Source of the DNA: Bradyrhizobium japonicum USDA 6
Lineage (GTDB): Bacteria; Pseudomonadota; Alphaproteobacteria; Rhizobiales; Xanthobacteraceae
Assembly (NCBI RefSeq): GCF_000284375.1
Contig: NC_017249.1
Span: forward strand, 1,178,001 to 1,242,000
Reading direction: 5' to 3'
DNA: 64,000 nt
Each line of letters opens with the position of its first letter. The stretch's first letter is position 1. The notes below the pieces were generated by a model. The model was not told the DNA's origin and made no database searches. It worked only from the letters and a program-made list of their open reading frames with translations. Positions 26,172 through 35,725 of this stretch are shown here, one piece after another. The position numbers were made by a program, and so were the translations under genes.

Positions 26172-26684
26172 TCAGCGCGGACCCGGCTTCGCCGGTGCAC
26201 GCCGGCGATCCGCCGCGGGCTGATACGCCACGCGCGAGTGCTGGGCGCAGTAGGGCAGGCCGGAGAGCGCCTTGCCGCCGCAGAAGAAGAAATCCGGGCT
26301 CGAGGGGTCGCCGACCGGCCAGTGGCAGGTGGCCTCGTTCAGCTCCAGCAGAGACAGCCGCTGGCTCATCGGCACGACGTTGTCGTAGGTGACCGGTTCG
26401 GCCTCGACCTCGACTTCGAAGGCTTGCGCCAGCGCGGTGTTGCCGCGTGCGATCGGGCGGGTCACCCGCATCATGTGCTGGGCGGGGCGCGCCTTGCGCG
26501 GCCGCGGCGCTGCCGATGAAGGGCTCTTGGCGCGGCCCGACAGGCCGAGCCGGTGCACTTTGCCGATTACGGCATTGCGGGTCACATTGCCGAGTTCAGC
26601 GGCGATCTGGCTGGCCGAAAGTCCGGCCTCCCAGAGCTTTTTCAGCTGCTCGACGCGATCATCCGACCAGGTCAAAACGGTCAT
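26172..26684 (-). CDS. gcrA: GcrA family cell-cycle regulator
   Basis: A 170-residue protein. The conserved N-terminus WSDDRVEQLKKLWEAGLSAS and AAELGNVTRNAVIGKVHRLGL is the GcrA DNA-binding domain. A disordered middle leads to the C-terminal CHWPVGDP... PYCAQH region that contacts sigma-70. GcrA raises transcription from promoters with methylated GANTC sites in alphaproteobacteria. The start is ATG 26684 with AAAGGG upstream; ten extra upstream codons are rejected. Four GANTC sites lie 140-235 bp upstream. Confidence 0.93.
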   Translation of the reverse strand: MTVLTWSDDRVEQLKKLWEAGLSASQIAAELGNVTRNAVIGKVHRLGLSGRAKSPSSAAPRPRKARPAQHMMRVTRPIARGNTALAQAFEVEVEAEPVTYDNVVPMSQRLSLLELNEATCHWPVGDPSSPDFFFCGGKALSGLPYCAQHSRVAYQPAADRRRAPAKPGPR

Positions 26685-26825
26685 TGCACCCTTTCCTTCG
26701 CCGGCGCCTGCCATCCTGGCGGCCGCACGGCGAATGCCTAAGCCTCGAAAAACCCGTGCCGCCAGAATCCCTTAAGGCTCGCCGGGCGCGCCAGATGCGC
26801 CCGAACGCTTACGCCGGTACATGAG

Positions 26826-26919
26826 GACTCTTGGGATCAGAACTGCTGCACGAGATGTCGTATCTGACAAGCCAAACGCTACAATATGGCGTGACTCACG
26901 CGCAAGAGTCCGCCGACTC
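26826..26919. promoter_or_regulatory. Cluster of four GANTC (CcrM) sites between gcrA and argD
   Basis: GANTC sites occur at 26826-26830, 26893-26897, 26906-26910 and 26915-26919. The gap between gcrA and argD is about 456 bp and holds no convincing gene. CcrM methylates this motif in alphaproteobacteria and GcrA acts on such promoters, so the cluster may tie gcrA (or argD) expression to the cell cycle. Confidence 0.5.
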
Positions 26920-27140
26920 GCTTCCACATGTTCCGTGGCGGAAATACGCAAAATCGCCACCGCAAGACTACGGATTCTGGGTTTCGCGAGGCTTTCCGGG
27001 CGGCATTGACACCGGTTTCATCAGGCATAAGATAGTCACACGTGCCGCCCTTAAAAGGCGGCACGTTTCGTTTTCCGGGCCGGTCGATGGTGCGTTGCGC
27101 AATGCACGCTCACGCCGTCCGCAACATTCAAGTGATCGTC

Positions 27141-28349
27141 ATGACTAACAGCGCAGCGCCGCATTTGCTCCCCGTTTTCGCCAGGTCCGACCTCGGTTTC
27201 GAGCGCGGTGAAGGCTGCTGGCTGATTGCGACCAATGGCGATCGCTATCTCGATTTCACCTCGGGCGTGGCGGTGAATGCGCTCGGCCATGCTCATCCTG
27301 CGTTGGTCAAGGCGTTGCAGGAGCAGGCCACCAAACTCTGGCACATGTCGAACCTGTTCCAGAGCCCGGACGGCGAGAAGCTTGCCGCGCGTCTGTGCGA
27401 TGAAAGCTTCGCGGACTTCGTGTTCTTCTGCAATTCCGGCGCTGAAGCGCTGGAAGGTGTGATCAAGCTGGTCCGCCATCATCACTTCTCCAAGGGGCAT
27501 CCGGAGCGTTACCGCATCATCACCTTCGAAGGCGCCTTCCACGGCCGCACGCTGGCAACGCTCGCCGCGACCGGTTCGGCAAAATATCTCGAAGGGTTCG
27601 GCCCGCCGATGGACGGCTTCGACCAGGTCCCGCATGGCGATATCGAAGCCGTCAAGAAGGCGATCGGTCCGCAGACCGCCGGCATCCTGATCGAGCCGAT
27701 CCAGGGCGAGGGCGGCGTACGTTCGGCAACGCCCGCCTTCCTGAGGGCGTTGCGCCAGCTCTGCGACGAGAAGGGCCTGCTGCTCGCGTTCGACGAGGTG
27801 CAGACCGGCATGGGCCGCACCGGCGATCTGTTCGCGCATCGCCGCACCGGCGTCACGCCTGACGTGATGTCGCTGGCCAAAGCGCTCGGTGGCGGCTTCC
27901 CGATCGGCGCGGTGCTGGCGACCGCGGACGCGGCTGCGGGCATGGGGCCCGGCTCGCACGGCTCGACCTTCGGCGGCAATCCGCTCGCGATCTCGGCTGC
28001 CAACGCCGTGCTCGACGTCATGCTCAAGCCCGGCTTCTTCGACCACGTGCAGAAGATGTCGCTGCTGCTCAAGCAGAAGCTCGCCTCCGTGATCGATCGT
28101 TATCCCGACATCGTCAGCGAAGTGCGTGGCGAAGGCCTTCTGATCGGCATCAAGGCCGTGGTGCCGTCAGGCGATCTCGGCGCGGCATTGCGCAACGAAA
28201 AATTGCTCACGGTCGGCGCCGGCGACAATGTCGTGCGCTTCCTGCCGCCCTTGATCGTCACCGAAGCCGAGATCGAGGACAGCGTCGGGCGGCTCGAGCG
28301 CGCCTGCGCCGCGATCTCGTCCAGTCAGACCAAGCGGGCGGCAAGCTGA
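27141..28349 (+). CDS. argD: Acetylornithine aminotransferase
   Basis: A 402-residue class III PLP aminotransferase. The cofactor lysine is in [32 protein letters not shown] and [12 protein letters not shown] are typical. It makes N-acetylornithine in arginine synthesis. The frame is open from 27042, but ATG 27141 matches the family's usual N-terminus. Its stop overlaps the argF start (TGATG), giving an argDF unit. Confidence 0.94.
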   Translation: MTNSAAPHLLPVFARSDLGFERGEGCWLIATNGDRYLDFTSGVAVNALGHAHPALVKALQEQATKLWHMSNLFQSPDGEKLAARLCDESFADFVFFCNSGAEALEGVIKLVRHHHFSKGHPERYRIITFEGAFHGRTLATLAATGSAKYLEGFGPPMDGFDQVPHGDIEAVKKAIGPQTAGILIEPIQGEGGVRSATPAFLRALRQLCDEKGLLLAFDEVQTGMGRTGDLFAHRRTGVTPDVMSLAKALGGGFPIGAVLATADAAAGMGPGSHGSTFGGNPLAISAANAVLDVMLKPGFFDHVQKMSLLLKQKLASVIDRYPDIVSEVRGEGLLIGIKAVVPSGDLGAALRNEKLLTVGAGDNVVRFLPPLIVTEAEIEDSVGRLERACAAISSSQTKRAAS

Positions 28350-29272
28350 TGAGCAAGTCTCCGAAGCACTTTCTGGATATCAACGAGCTCCCGTTGTCGG
28401 AGCTCAAGAGCATGCTCGCGGCCTCCTCCGCCATGAAGGCAAAGCAGAAAGCGCACCAGCCGGTGAAGCCGCTGGAAGGCAAGACGCTGGCGATGATCTT
28501 CGAGCGTCCGTCCACGCGCACCCGCGTTTCGTTCGACGTCGCCATGCGCCAGCTCGGTGGCGAGCCGATCATGCTGACCGGCGCCGAGATGCAGCTCGGC
28601 CGCGGCGAGACCATCGCCGACACAGCGCGCGTGCTGTCGCGCTATGTCGACGCCATCATGATCCGCATCCTCAATCACGAGGCCCTGCTGGAGCTGGCGG
28701 AATATGCGACGGTGCCCGTCATCAACGGCCTGACACGGCGCTCGCATCCTTGCCAGGTGATGGCCGACCTCATGACCTACGAAGAGCATCGCGGCCCGAT
28801 CGAGGGCAGGACGGTGGCCTGGACCGGCGACGACAACAATGTGCTGGCGTCCTGGGCGCATGCCGCCGAGCGTTTCAAGTTCAAGCTCAATGTCGCGACG
28901 CCGCCGGAGCTCGCGCCGAAAAAGGTGATGCGGGACTTCATCAAGGCTACCGGCGCGCCGATCGTGCTCGGCACCGATCCCGAGGCCGCCGTGAAGGGGG
29001 CCGACTGCGTCGTCACCGACACCTGGGTGTCGATGGGCGACAAGGAAGGCGAGCACCGTCACAACGTGCTCAAGCCCTATCAGGTCAATTCGAAGCTGAT
29101 GTCGCTGGCCAAGCCCGATGCGCTGTTCATGCATTGCCTGCCCGCCCATCGCGGCGAGGAAGTCACCGACGAAGTGATCGACGGCCCGCAATCGGTCGTG
29201 TTCGACGAGGCCGAAAACCGCCTGCATGCGCAGAAGGGCATTCTGGCCTGGTGCTTTGACGCGGTGAAGTAA
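28349..29272 (+). CDS. argF: Ornithine carbamoyltransferase
   Basis: A 307-residue enzyme. The carbamoyl-phosphate loop is [13 protein letters not shown], the ornithine region is [13 protein letters not shown], and HPCQVMADL is conserved. It makes citrulline from ornithine and carbamoyl phosphate. The ATG overlaps the argD stop. hslO follows after a 255-bp gap with a palindromic repeat. Confidence 0.95.
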   Translation: MSKSPKHFLDINELPLSELKSMLAASSAMKAKQKAHQPVKPLEGKTLAMIFERPSTRTRVSFDVAMRQLGGEPIMLTGAEMQLGRGETIADTARVLSRYVDAIMIRILNHEALLELAEYATVPVINGLTRRSHPCQVMADLMTYEEHRGPIEGRTVAWTGDDNNVLASWAHAAERFKFKLNVATPPELAPKKVMRDFIKATGAPIVLGTDPEAAVKGADCVVTDTWVSMGDKEGEHRHNVLKPYQVNSKLMSLAKPDALFMHCLPAHRGEEVTDEVIDGPQSVVFDEAENRLHAQKGILAWCFDAVK

Positions 29273-29280
29273 TCTCACTT

Positions 29281-29364
29281 GTAGCCCGGATGGAGCCGGC
29301 GAAATCCGGGTTTGTGTCCGCAGTTGGAGTGGTCCCGGATTGCGCTGCGCTCCATCCGGGCTAC
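29281..29364. repeat. Palindromic repeat with 16-bp perfect arms
   Basis: GTAGCCCGGATGGAGC (29281-29296) and GCTCCATCCGGGCTAC (29349-29364) are exact reverse complements around a 52-base loop. Such elements are dispersed in many Bradyrhizobium-like intergenic regions. It begins 8 bp after the argF stop, so it may cap the argDF message. Confidence 0.7.
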
Positions 29365-29527
29365 GCGGGCTATCGCGTAATCCTGTGGCTATGGGTCCCG
29401 TATCAGCGCTTTGCGCGCCCCGGGACGACATCGAATTTGCAGGATCCTGTGCGATCATAGGTGCATCCGGAACACGCGCCCCTTGAGCCCTCTTCCATTT
29501 TCCTCCATCGACCCCAGATAAAGCGCC

Positions 29528-30535
29528 ATGGTTTCCCAATCCCCTGACATGAATACCGGGCCTGAAGGCCCGGTTCGCGCACCATCAGCGGTTCCCATCG
29601 ATGACGCTGTGCTGCCTTACGAGGTGGACGCACTCGACGTGCGCGGCCGCCTGGTGCGGCTCGGTCCCGCGCTCGACGAGATCCTGACCAAGCACGATTA
29701 TCCCGCTGCCGTGGGCAAGCTGCTCGGCGAGGCCATCGTGCTGACGACGCTGCTCGGCTCGGCGCTGAAGTTCGAGGGCCGCTTCATCCTCCAGGCCCAG
29801 ACCGACGGTCCGGTGTCGTTCCTGGTCGTCGACTACATGGCGCCGGATCGCCTGCGCGCCTATGCGCGCTACGATGCCGAGCGCCTCGGCGAGACAAAAG
29901 ATTCCGGCACGCTCCTCGGCAACGGTCATCTCGCCATGACCATCGACCAGGGTCCCGACATGAGCCGCTACCAGGGTCTGGTCGCGCTCAACGGCGGCGG
30001 CCTGGAAGATGCCGCCCACGAATATTTCCTGCGCTCCGAGCAGATCCCGACGCGCGTGCGTCTCGCGGTCGGCGAGGAGTGGCGCTCGAACGACGGCGGC
30101 AAGCATCGCTGGCGCGCCGGCGGCATGCTGATGCAGTTCCTGCCGAAGGCGCCCGAGCGCGCGCGGCAGGCCGATTTGCATCCCGGCGATGCGCCCGAAG
30201 GCGCGGAGGTGCATGCTGTCGCCGAAGACGACGCCTGGGTCGAGGCGCGTTCGCTGGTCGAGACCGTCGAGGACGTCGAGCTGATCGACCCCGAACTCTC
30301 CGGCGAGCGGCTGCTGTTCCGCCTGTTCCACGAGCGCGGCGTGCGTGTGTTCAATCCGCTGGTGCTGAAGGCGCAATGCTCCTGCTCGCGCGACGCGGTT
30401 GGTGCGATGCTGAAGAGCTTCTCGCCCGACGACCGCGCTGCCATGGTCAAGGACGACAAGGTCGTCGTGACCTGCGAGTTCTGCTCGTCGGTGTACCAGT
30501 TCACGCCGCACGAGGCGGGCGTGGAAGACGCGTAG
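29528..30535 (+). CDS. hslO: Hsp33 redox-regulated chaperone
   Basis: A 335-residue protein, about 40 longer than E. coli Hsp33. The C-terminal zinc centre is complete: CSC in KAQCSCSRDAVG near residue 283 and CEFC in VTCEFCSSVYQF near 315. Oxidation of these cysteines releases zinc and switches on holdase activity. The argD-argF-hslO order is common in rhizobia. Confidence 0.94.
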   Translation: MVSQSPDMNTGPEGPVRAPSAVPIDDAVLPYEVDALDVRGRLVRLGPALDEILTKHDYPAAVGKLLGEAIVLTTLLGSALKFEGRFILQAQTDGPVSFLVVDYMAPDRLRAYARYDAERLGETKDSGTLLGNGHLAMTIDQGPDMSRYQGLVALNGGGLEDAAHEYFLRSEQIPTRVRLAVGEEWRSNDGGKHRWRAGGMLMQFLPKAPERARQADLHPGDAPEGAEVHAVAEDDAWVEARSLVETVEDVELIDPELSGERLLFRLFHERGVRVFNPLVLKAQCSCSRDAVGAMLKSFSPDDRAAMVKDDKVVVTCEFCSSVYQFTPHEAGVEDA

Positions 30536-30604
30536 GGGTCGCATCCTCCGTCATTGCGCGCCACACACTTGGTATCCTCGCCCGACTTGATCTGGCGATC
30601 CAGT

Positions 30605-30691
30605 CGTAGGGTGGGCAAAGCGCAGCGTGTCCACCATCTTATGCGTCGCGCTCGGAATGGTGGGCACGGCGCTTTGCGCCTTTGCCCACCC
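30605..30691. repeat. GTAGGGTGGGCAAAG-type palindromic repeat (copy 1)
   Basis: It starts GTAGGGTGGGCAAAGCGCAG and ends GCGCTTTGCGCCTTTGCCCACCC, with an inner CCACCAT / ATGGTGGGC pair. Copies 2 and 3 are at 34328-34424 and 41457-41554. It lies between the converging hslO and apaG genes. Confidence 0.75.
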
Positions 30692-30702
30692 ACGGCGCCG
30701 CG

Positions 30703-31095
30703 CTAGTTCAACACCCGCTTGTTGTCCGGGCTGTCCAGCGAGAACGTCGGTACGTCGATCTCGAAGCGTTCGCCGCTTTCGCTGACCATCTGGTAGCGGC
30801 CGGTCATGAAGCCCGAGGCGGTCGCGAGCGGCACGCCGGAGGTGTATTCGAAGCGCTCGCCGGGAGCCAGGGTCGGCTGCTCGCCGACGACGCCCTCGCC
30901 CCTGACCTCCTGCTGGCGGCCGGTGGCATCGGTGATGATCCAGTGCCGCGTCTTCAGCTGCACAGTTTCGTCGCCGGAATTGGTGATGACGATGGTGTAG
31001 GACCAGAAATAGCGGGAGCGGTCGGCCGACGACTGCTCCGGAACAAAGTTCGGCTCGACGGTCACTTCGATTTGGCGGGTCACGGCGCGATACAT
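30703..31095 (-). CDS. apaG: ApaG (Co2+/Mg2+ efflux protein-like)
   Basis: A 130-residue protein of the ApaG/DUF525 beta-sandwich family. RSRYFWSYTIVITNSGDETVQLKTRHWIITDATG is the family core and GVVGEQPTLAPGERFEYTSG is the usual end. The start is ATG 31095, giving the standard length of about 130; 46 upstream codons are not needed. Its exact biochemical role is unsettled. It is divergent from opgC. Confidence 0.93.
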   Translation of the reverse strand: MYRAVTRQIEVTVEPNFVPEQSSADRSRYFWSYTIVITNSGDETVQLKTRHWIITDATGRQQEVRGEGVVGEQPTLAPGERFEYTSGVPLATASGFMTGRYQMVSESGERFEIDVPTFSLDSPDNKRVLN

Positions 31096-31274
31096 GGCTG
31101 CCATCATAACGAAAACCCGGCCGGGAACCAACGCCCGCAGGCGGTTTTGGCGACATCGTGCCGCCAGAATTGCCGAGGAAGTAGACCCAATGTGATCCGG
31201 CCGCTTTGCGAGACGACGGCCGGACCTGTACACTCCTTGATACGTCGCGATTTGCGGAAGGGTTTCGGGCCCCG

Positions 31275-32540
31275 ATGACCATTGCCGACCAAGTGACGGG
31301 ATCGACGATCGCGGGAACCGGCAAGCCTGCGGAGGCCAGACCTGCGGAGGCGAAGCCGTGCTCCGCCGCGCCGGCCATCACGCTGCCCGCCATCGGCGAG
31401 CGCGAGCTCCGGCTCGACCTGTTCCGCGGACTCGCGCTGTGGCTGATCTTCGTCGACCATCTGCCGCCGAGCCTTTTGACCTGGTTCACGATCCGCAATT
31501 ACGGCTTCAGCGACGCCACCGAGATCTTCATCTTCATCTCCGGCTACACTGCGGCGTTCGTCTACGGTCGTGCCATGCTCGAAAGCGGCTTCGTCGTCGC
31601 CACCGCGCGCATCCTGCGGCGCGTCTGGCAGATCTATGTCGCGCACGTCTTTCTGTTCACGATCTTCCTCGCCGAAATCTCCTACGTTGCGACCAGGTTC
31701 GAGAACCCGCTCTACACCGAAGAGATGGGCATCATGGATTTCCTCAAGCAGCCCGATGTCACGATCGTGCAGGCGCTGCTGCTGCGTTTTCGTCCGGTCA
31801 ACATGGACGTGCTGCCGCTCTACATCGTGCTGATGCTGGCGCTGCCCTTGATCTTGTGGCTGATGAAATGGCGGCCCGACGTGACGCTCGGTCTCTCGGT
31901 CGTGCTCTACGAAGTGACCTGGGAATACGACCTCTATCTGTCGGCCTATCCGAACGGCTTCTGGGCGTTCAATCCCTTCGCCTGGCAATTGCTTTTCGTA
32001 TTCGGTGCATGGTGTGCGCTCGGAGGTGCGCGACGGATGTCGCGCATCCTGGCGTCCCGCGTCACGATGTGGATATCGATCGCCTATCTGGTCGCGGCGT
32101 TCTACGTGACGCTGACCTGGTATGTGCCGCAGCTCTCCCACTTCATGCCGAGGCGGCTCGAGCAGTGGATGTATCCGATCGACAAGGCCGATCTCGACGT
32201 GCTGCGCTTCACGCATTTCCTGGCGTTCGCCGCACTCACCGTTCGCTTCCTGCCCCGGGAATGGCCGGGCCTGAAATCGCCTTGGCTGCGGCCGCTGATC
32301 CTCTGCGGCCAGCATTCCCTGGAGATCTTTTGTCTCGGCGTCTTCCTCGCCTTCGCCGGCCATTTCATCCTGGCCGAAGTCTCCGGCGGCGCAGCCATGC
32401 ATGCGCTGATTAGTCTCTCCGGAATCCTGATCATGTGGGGCGTGGCCTGGGTGATTTCGTGGTACAAGCGCGTGGCTGACAAGAGCGGTGCGAAAACCAA
32501 AAACGCCGTCGGCAACGCCGATCTGGCGGGAGGGGGCTGA
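31275..32540 (+). CDS. opgC: OpgC-type glucan-modifying membrane acyltransferase
   Basis: A 421-residue membrane protein of the OpgC family. RLDLFRGLALWLIFVDHLPPS near residue 48, FSDATEIFIFISGYTAAFVYGRAM and CGQHSLEIFCLGVFL are family hallmarks, with about ten helices. OpgC adds succinyl groups to periplasmic glucans. The start is ATG 31275, ahead of a proline/alanine-rich leader. Its stop overlaps the next gene's start, and two secreted SGNH-like proteins follow in the same unit. Confidence 0.88.
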   Translation: MTIADQVTGSTIAGTGKPAEARPAEAKPCSAAPAITLPAIGERELRLDLFRGLALWLIFVDHLPPSLLTWFTIRNYGFSDATEIFIFISGYTAAFVYGRAMLESGFVVATARILRRVWQIYVAHVFLFTIFLAEISYVATRFENPLYTEEMGIMDFLKQPDVTIVQALLLRFRPVNMDVLPLYIVLMLALPLILWLMKWRPDVTLGLSVVLYEVTWEYDLYLSAYPNGFWAFNPFAWQLLFVFGAWCALGGARRMSRILASRVTMWISIAYLVAAFYVTLTWYVPQLSHFMPRRLEQWMYPIDKADLDVLRFTHFLAFAALTVRFLPREWPGLKSPWLRPLILCGQHSLEIFCLGVFLAFAGHFILAEVSGGAAMHALISLSGILIMWGVAWVISWYKRVADKSGAKTKNAVGNADLAGGG

Positions 32541-33319
32541 TGAAGGCGAAGGTTCTCCTGAGCCTGGTCCTGCTGTGCGGCAACCTCGCCGCGCCCCTGG
32601 CGCGCGCGGGCGATGCCGTGCAGGCTGCTCCGGCCGCGCCCCCGGCCTGCGAATTGCCATCCTATCTACTCACCACTGACAGCCAGCTTCCGAGGGTCGC
32701 CGATGCCATCAAGGCCGGCAAACCGCTCGAAATCCTGGTCATCGGCAGCCGTTCGACCACGATTCCGGCTTCGGAGGACAGCTCCTATCCGGCGCGCATG
32801 CAGGCCATCCTGCAGGACAGGCTGCTGCCGTCGGAGACCGTGCACGTCTCCGTAGAAATACAGAGCAAGAAGACGGCCGAGGAGGCGGCCGCCACCTTCG
32901 TTAAGCTGATGGAAGCAAAAAGGCCTACTTTGGTCATCTGGCAGACCGGGACTGTGGATGCTATCCGAGCGATTGATCCCGATGATTTTCGCGGGGCGGT
33001 GACCGAAGGGGTTTCCGCGTTGCAAAAAGCAGGGGCTGACGTCGTGTTGATGAACTTGCAGTACAGCCCGCGTACCGAAACCATGATCTCGGTGCCGCCC
33101 TATCTCGACAATATGCGGGTGGTGGCGCAGGAGCATGACATCCCGCTGTTCGACCGTTTCGCGATCATGCGGCAGTGGAACGATCAGGGTCAGTTCGACC
33201 TGTTCAGCCCGTCCCGCGGGCCAGAGCTGGCGAAACAGGTCCATGATTGCCTTGGCCGGGCGTTGGCACAGTTCGTGATCGACGCAGCCCATCTGGGGCC
33301 GGCTGAGCAGCAAAATTGA
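32540..33319 (+). CDS. Secreted SGNH-hydrolase-like protein, probably catalytically degenerate
   Basis: A 259-residue protein with a signal peptide (residues 1-23, ending ARA). The fold is related to the next gene: LEILVIGSRSTT stands where a GDS-type serine motif should be, and IWQTGTVDAIR corresponds to IWQVGTNAVLR of the neighbour. The C-terminal Asp-x-x-His of block V is not seen (FSPSRGPELAKQ instead of ADGLHMNDWG), and GTNA is GTVD. It may bind rather than cleave. The start overlaps the opgC stop. Confidence 0.75.
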   Translation: MKAKVLLSLVLLCGNLAAPLARAGDAVQAAPAAPPACELPSYLLTTDSQLPRVADAIKAGKPLEILVIGSRSTTIPASEDSSYPARMQAILQDRLLPSETVHVSVEIQSKKTAEEAAATFVKLMEAKRPTLVIWQTGTVDAIRAIDPDDFRGAVTEGVSALQKAGADVVLMNLQYSPRTETMISVPPYLDNMRVVAQEHDIPLFDRFAIMRQWNDQGQFDLFSPSRGPELAKQVHDCLGRALAQFVIDAAHLGPAEQQN

Positions 33320-33331
33320 GGTCTAGCGTTA

Positions 33332-34321
33332 ATGAGTTCTCTCCGCCCTTTTTGCCTGACGGCATGGCTGGCTGCCCCCGCGGCGGCTCTGCTGTTGCTG
33401 ACGCCGGTGTCGCTGGCACCGGTGCAGGCGCAGGCGACGCAGGCAACGCCCGCGCCGCAGCAGGCCGCTAGTCCGGCTTCCACGTCGCCCTCCCAGACCA
33501 CCGTCGCCGCGACGTCCCACGAGCAGCGCGGCGTGACCGCGCGCGCCATCGACAAGGTGAAGCAGGTCGCGAAATCCGCCGGCGACATTTTCAGCCGCGT
33601 GCCCTGCCTCACGCCGAAGGGTGGCTCGAAGACCATGGGCTCGCTGCCGCATGTCGCGGGCAAGCTCGCCGCCGGCAAACCCGTCGTGATCGTCGCGTTC
33701 GGCTCGTCGTCGACGGCCGGCTATGGCGCGAGCTCGCCCGATTTCAATTATCCGAACCGTCTCGCCGCGCAGCTCCGCCGGCAATATCCGACCGCCGACA
33801 TCACCGTCATCAACGCCGGCGTCGGCGGCGAGGACGCGCCCGAGATGATGAAGCGCCTCCAGAAGGAGGTGATCGACGTGCATCCGGATCTCGTGATCTG
33901 GCAGGTCGGCACCAATGCGGTGCTGCGCAATCTCGATCCCGGTGACACCGCCAAGATGGTCGAGGACGGCATCTCCCGCATCCAGGCCGCCGGCGGTGCC
34001 GACATCGTGCTGGTCGATCCGCAATATTCGCCGGCCGTCAACCAGCGCAAGGAGAGCGCCGGCAAGATAGTGCACCTGCTCGGCAAAGTCGCCGAGCTTC
34101 GTCACGTCGGCATCTTCCCGCGTTTCGAGGTGATGCGCGACTGGCACGAAAATCAATCGATCCCGGTCGAGAGTTTCGTGATCGCCGACGGCCTGCATAT
34201 GAACGATTGGGGTTATGCCTGCTTCGCCCAGCTCCTCGGCGACGACATCATCCGCTCCGTCGGCCAGATCAAGCTCGGCGTCAACGTGCCCGCGGACGTG
34301 CGGACGTATCGGCCGATGTGA
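33332..34321 (+). CDS. Secreted SGNH/GDSL-type hydrolase
   Basis: A 329-residue protein with a signal peptide (about residues 1-33) and an Ala/Gln/Thr-rich linker to residue 65. Block I is FGSSSTAGYGAS (nucleophile serine), block II is NAGVGGED, block III is QVGTNAV and block V is IADGLHMNDWG (Asp and His). The catalytic set is complete. It starts 12 bp after the degenerate paralogue. It may add or remove acyl groups on OpgC-modified glucans; that is inference from context. Confidence 0.82.
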   Translation: MSSLRPFCLTAWLAAPAAALLLLTPVSLAPVQAQATQATPAPQQAASPASTSPSQTTVAATSHEQRGVTARAIDKVKQVAKSAGDIFSRVPCLTPKGGSKTMGSLPHVAGKLAAGKPVVIVAFGSSSTAGYGASSPDFNYPNRLAAQLRRQYPTADITVINAGVGGEDAPEMMKRLQKEVIDVHPDLVIWQVGTNAVLRNLDPGDTAKMVEDGISRIQAAGGADIVLVDPQYSPAVNQRKESAGKIVHLLGKVAELRHVGIFPRFEVMRDWHENQSIPVESFVIADGLHMNDWGYACFAQLLGDDIIRSVGQIKLGVNVPADVRTYRPM

Positions 34322-34327
34322 GCTTCC

Positions 34328-34424
34328 GTAGGGTGGGCAAAGGCGCGCCATTCGCGCGCCGTGCCCACCATCTATCGGCGATATGATCGTGAATGGTAGG
34401 CACGCTCCGCTTTGCCTACCCTAC
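34328..34424. repeat. GTAGGGTGGGCAAAG-type palindromic repeat (copy 2)
   Basis: It begins GTAGGGTGGGCAAAGGCGCG and ends GCTTTGCCTACCCTAC, so the outer ends are inverted. It lies between the converging SGNH hydrolase and metZ genes. Confidence 0.78.
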
Positions 34425-34445
34425 GATTCCGAGCTCGTGGAGCCC

Positions 34446-35633
34446 TCACGCCTTCTCCAGCGCTGCGGTCAGATCCTCGATCAGATCATCCGCATGCTCG
34501 AGCCCCGCCGAGAAGCGGATGAAGCCCTCGCTGATGCCGAGCGCGGCGCGGTCTTCCGGCTTGAGGCGCTGATGCGTCGTGGTCGCCGGATGCGTGACGA
34601 GGCTCTTGGCATCGCCGAGATTGTTCGAGATTTTTGCAAGCTTGAGCTCGTTGAGCACGCGGAACGCGCCCTGCTTGCCGCCCTTGACCTCGAAGCCGAC
34701 CAGCGTCGAGCCGCCGCGCATCTGCTTCTTCACGAGAGCTGCCTGCGGATGATCGGCGCGGCCGGGATAGACCAGCCGTGAAATCTTCGGATGGCTCGCC
34801 AGCACGTCGGCGATGCGTCCCGCCGTCTCGGTCTGCGCGCGCACGCGCACACCGAGCGTTTCCAGGCCCTTGAGCAGGACCCACGCGTTGAACGGCGAGA
34901 TCGACGGGCCGGTCTGGCGCATGAAATTGTGGATGTGCTCGGCGATGAACGCTTCCGACGACAGGATGATGCCGCCGAGACAACGGCCCTGGCCGTCGAT
35001 GTGCTTGGTCGCGGAATAGACCACGACGTCGGCCCCTAGCGCGAGCGGGCTCTGCCAGATCGGCGTCGCGAACACGTTGTCGACGACGAGCCGCGCGCCG
35101 CCGCTGTGCGCGATCTCGGCGATCCCTGGAATGTCGAGCACGTCGAGCGTCGGATTGGTCGGGCTCTCCAGGAAGAACGTCTTGGTGTTCGGCCTCAAGG
35201 CGCGCTGCCATTGGTCGAGATCGAGGCCGTCGACCAGCGTGGTCTCGATGCCGTAGCGCGGCAAGAGGTCCTGAATGACGTAGAGGCACGAGCCGAACAG
35301 GGCGCGGGAAGCGACCACGTGATCGCCGGCCTTGAGCGGCGCCAGGATCGCGGTCGTCACCGCGGCCATGCCGGTCGCCGCCGAGCGGGCGGCTTCGGCG
35401 CCTTCGAGCTCGATCATGCGGCGCTCGAACATCGCGATGGTCGGGTTGGAGTAGCGCGAATAGATGAAGCCGGGGTCCTCGCCCTTGAACCGCGCCTCGC
35501 ACTCCTCGGCGCTGTTGTAGACGTAGCCCTGGGTCAGGAACAGCGCCTCCGACGTCTCGCCATATTGCGAGCGCAGGGTGCCGGAATGGACCAGACGGGT
35601 TTCGGGACGGTAGTTGGCGGTCGACTTCGACAT
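34446..35633 (-). CDS. metZ: O-succinylhomoserine sulfhydrylase
   Basis: A 395-residue PLP enzyme of the Cys/Met metabolism family. The cofactor lysine is in YSATKHIDGQGR and RYSNPTIAMFE and TGMAAVTTAIL are typical. It makes homocysteine from O-succinylhomoserine and sulfide. ATG 35633 is chosen for its GGAGG site; upstream in-frame codons belong to the leader. A SAM-II riboswitch, a terminator and a consensus promoter lie upstream at 35673-35819, so it is under methionine control. Confidence 0.95.
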   Translation of the reverse strand: MSKSTANYRPETRLVHSGTLRSQYGETSEALFLTQGYVYNSAEECEARFKGEDPGFIYSRYSNPTIAMFERRMIELEGAEAARSAATGMAAVTTAILAPLKAGDHVVASRALFGSCLYVIQDLLPRYGIETTLVDGLDLDQWQRALRPNTKTFFLESPTNPTLDVLDIPGIAEIAHSGGARLVVDNVFATPIWQSPLALGADVVVYSATKHIDGQGRCLGGIILSSEAFIAEHIHNFMRQTGPSISPFNAWVLLKGLETLGVRVRAQTETAGRIADVLASHPKISRLVYPGRADHPQAALVKKQMRGGSTLVGFEVKGGKQGAFRVLNELKLAKISNNLGDAKSLVTHPATTTHQRLKPEDRAALGISEGFIRFSAGLEHADDLIEDLTAALEKA

Positions 35634-35672
35634 AGGTACCTCCGACATGACCGTCTCGTCGAAAACGGTCAC

Positions 35673-35705
35673 AAAAAAACCGGCCTGGATATCTCCACGG
35701 GCCGG
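35673..35705 (-). terminator. Intrinsic terminator in the metZ leader
   Basis: Reading the minus strand, CCGGCC (35705-35700) pairs with GGCCGG (35685-35680). An inner TGGA/TCCA pair extends the stem around GATA, and seven T follow (35679-35673). An upstream GGCCGGG (35725-35719) can pair with CCCGGCC (35706-35700) instead and would act as an antiterminator. Confidence 0.75.
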
Positions 35706-35725
35706 GATCACAGAGGTCCCCGGCC

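Noticed and set aside
26831..27148. A 105-codon frame between gcrA and argD
   Set aside because: It runs through the GANTC cluster and into the argD leader, with no protein-like features.
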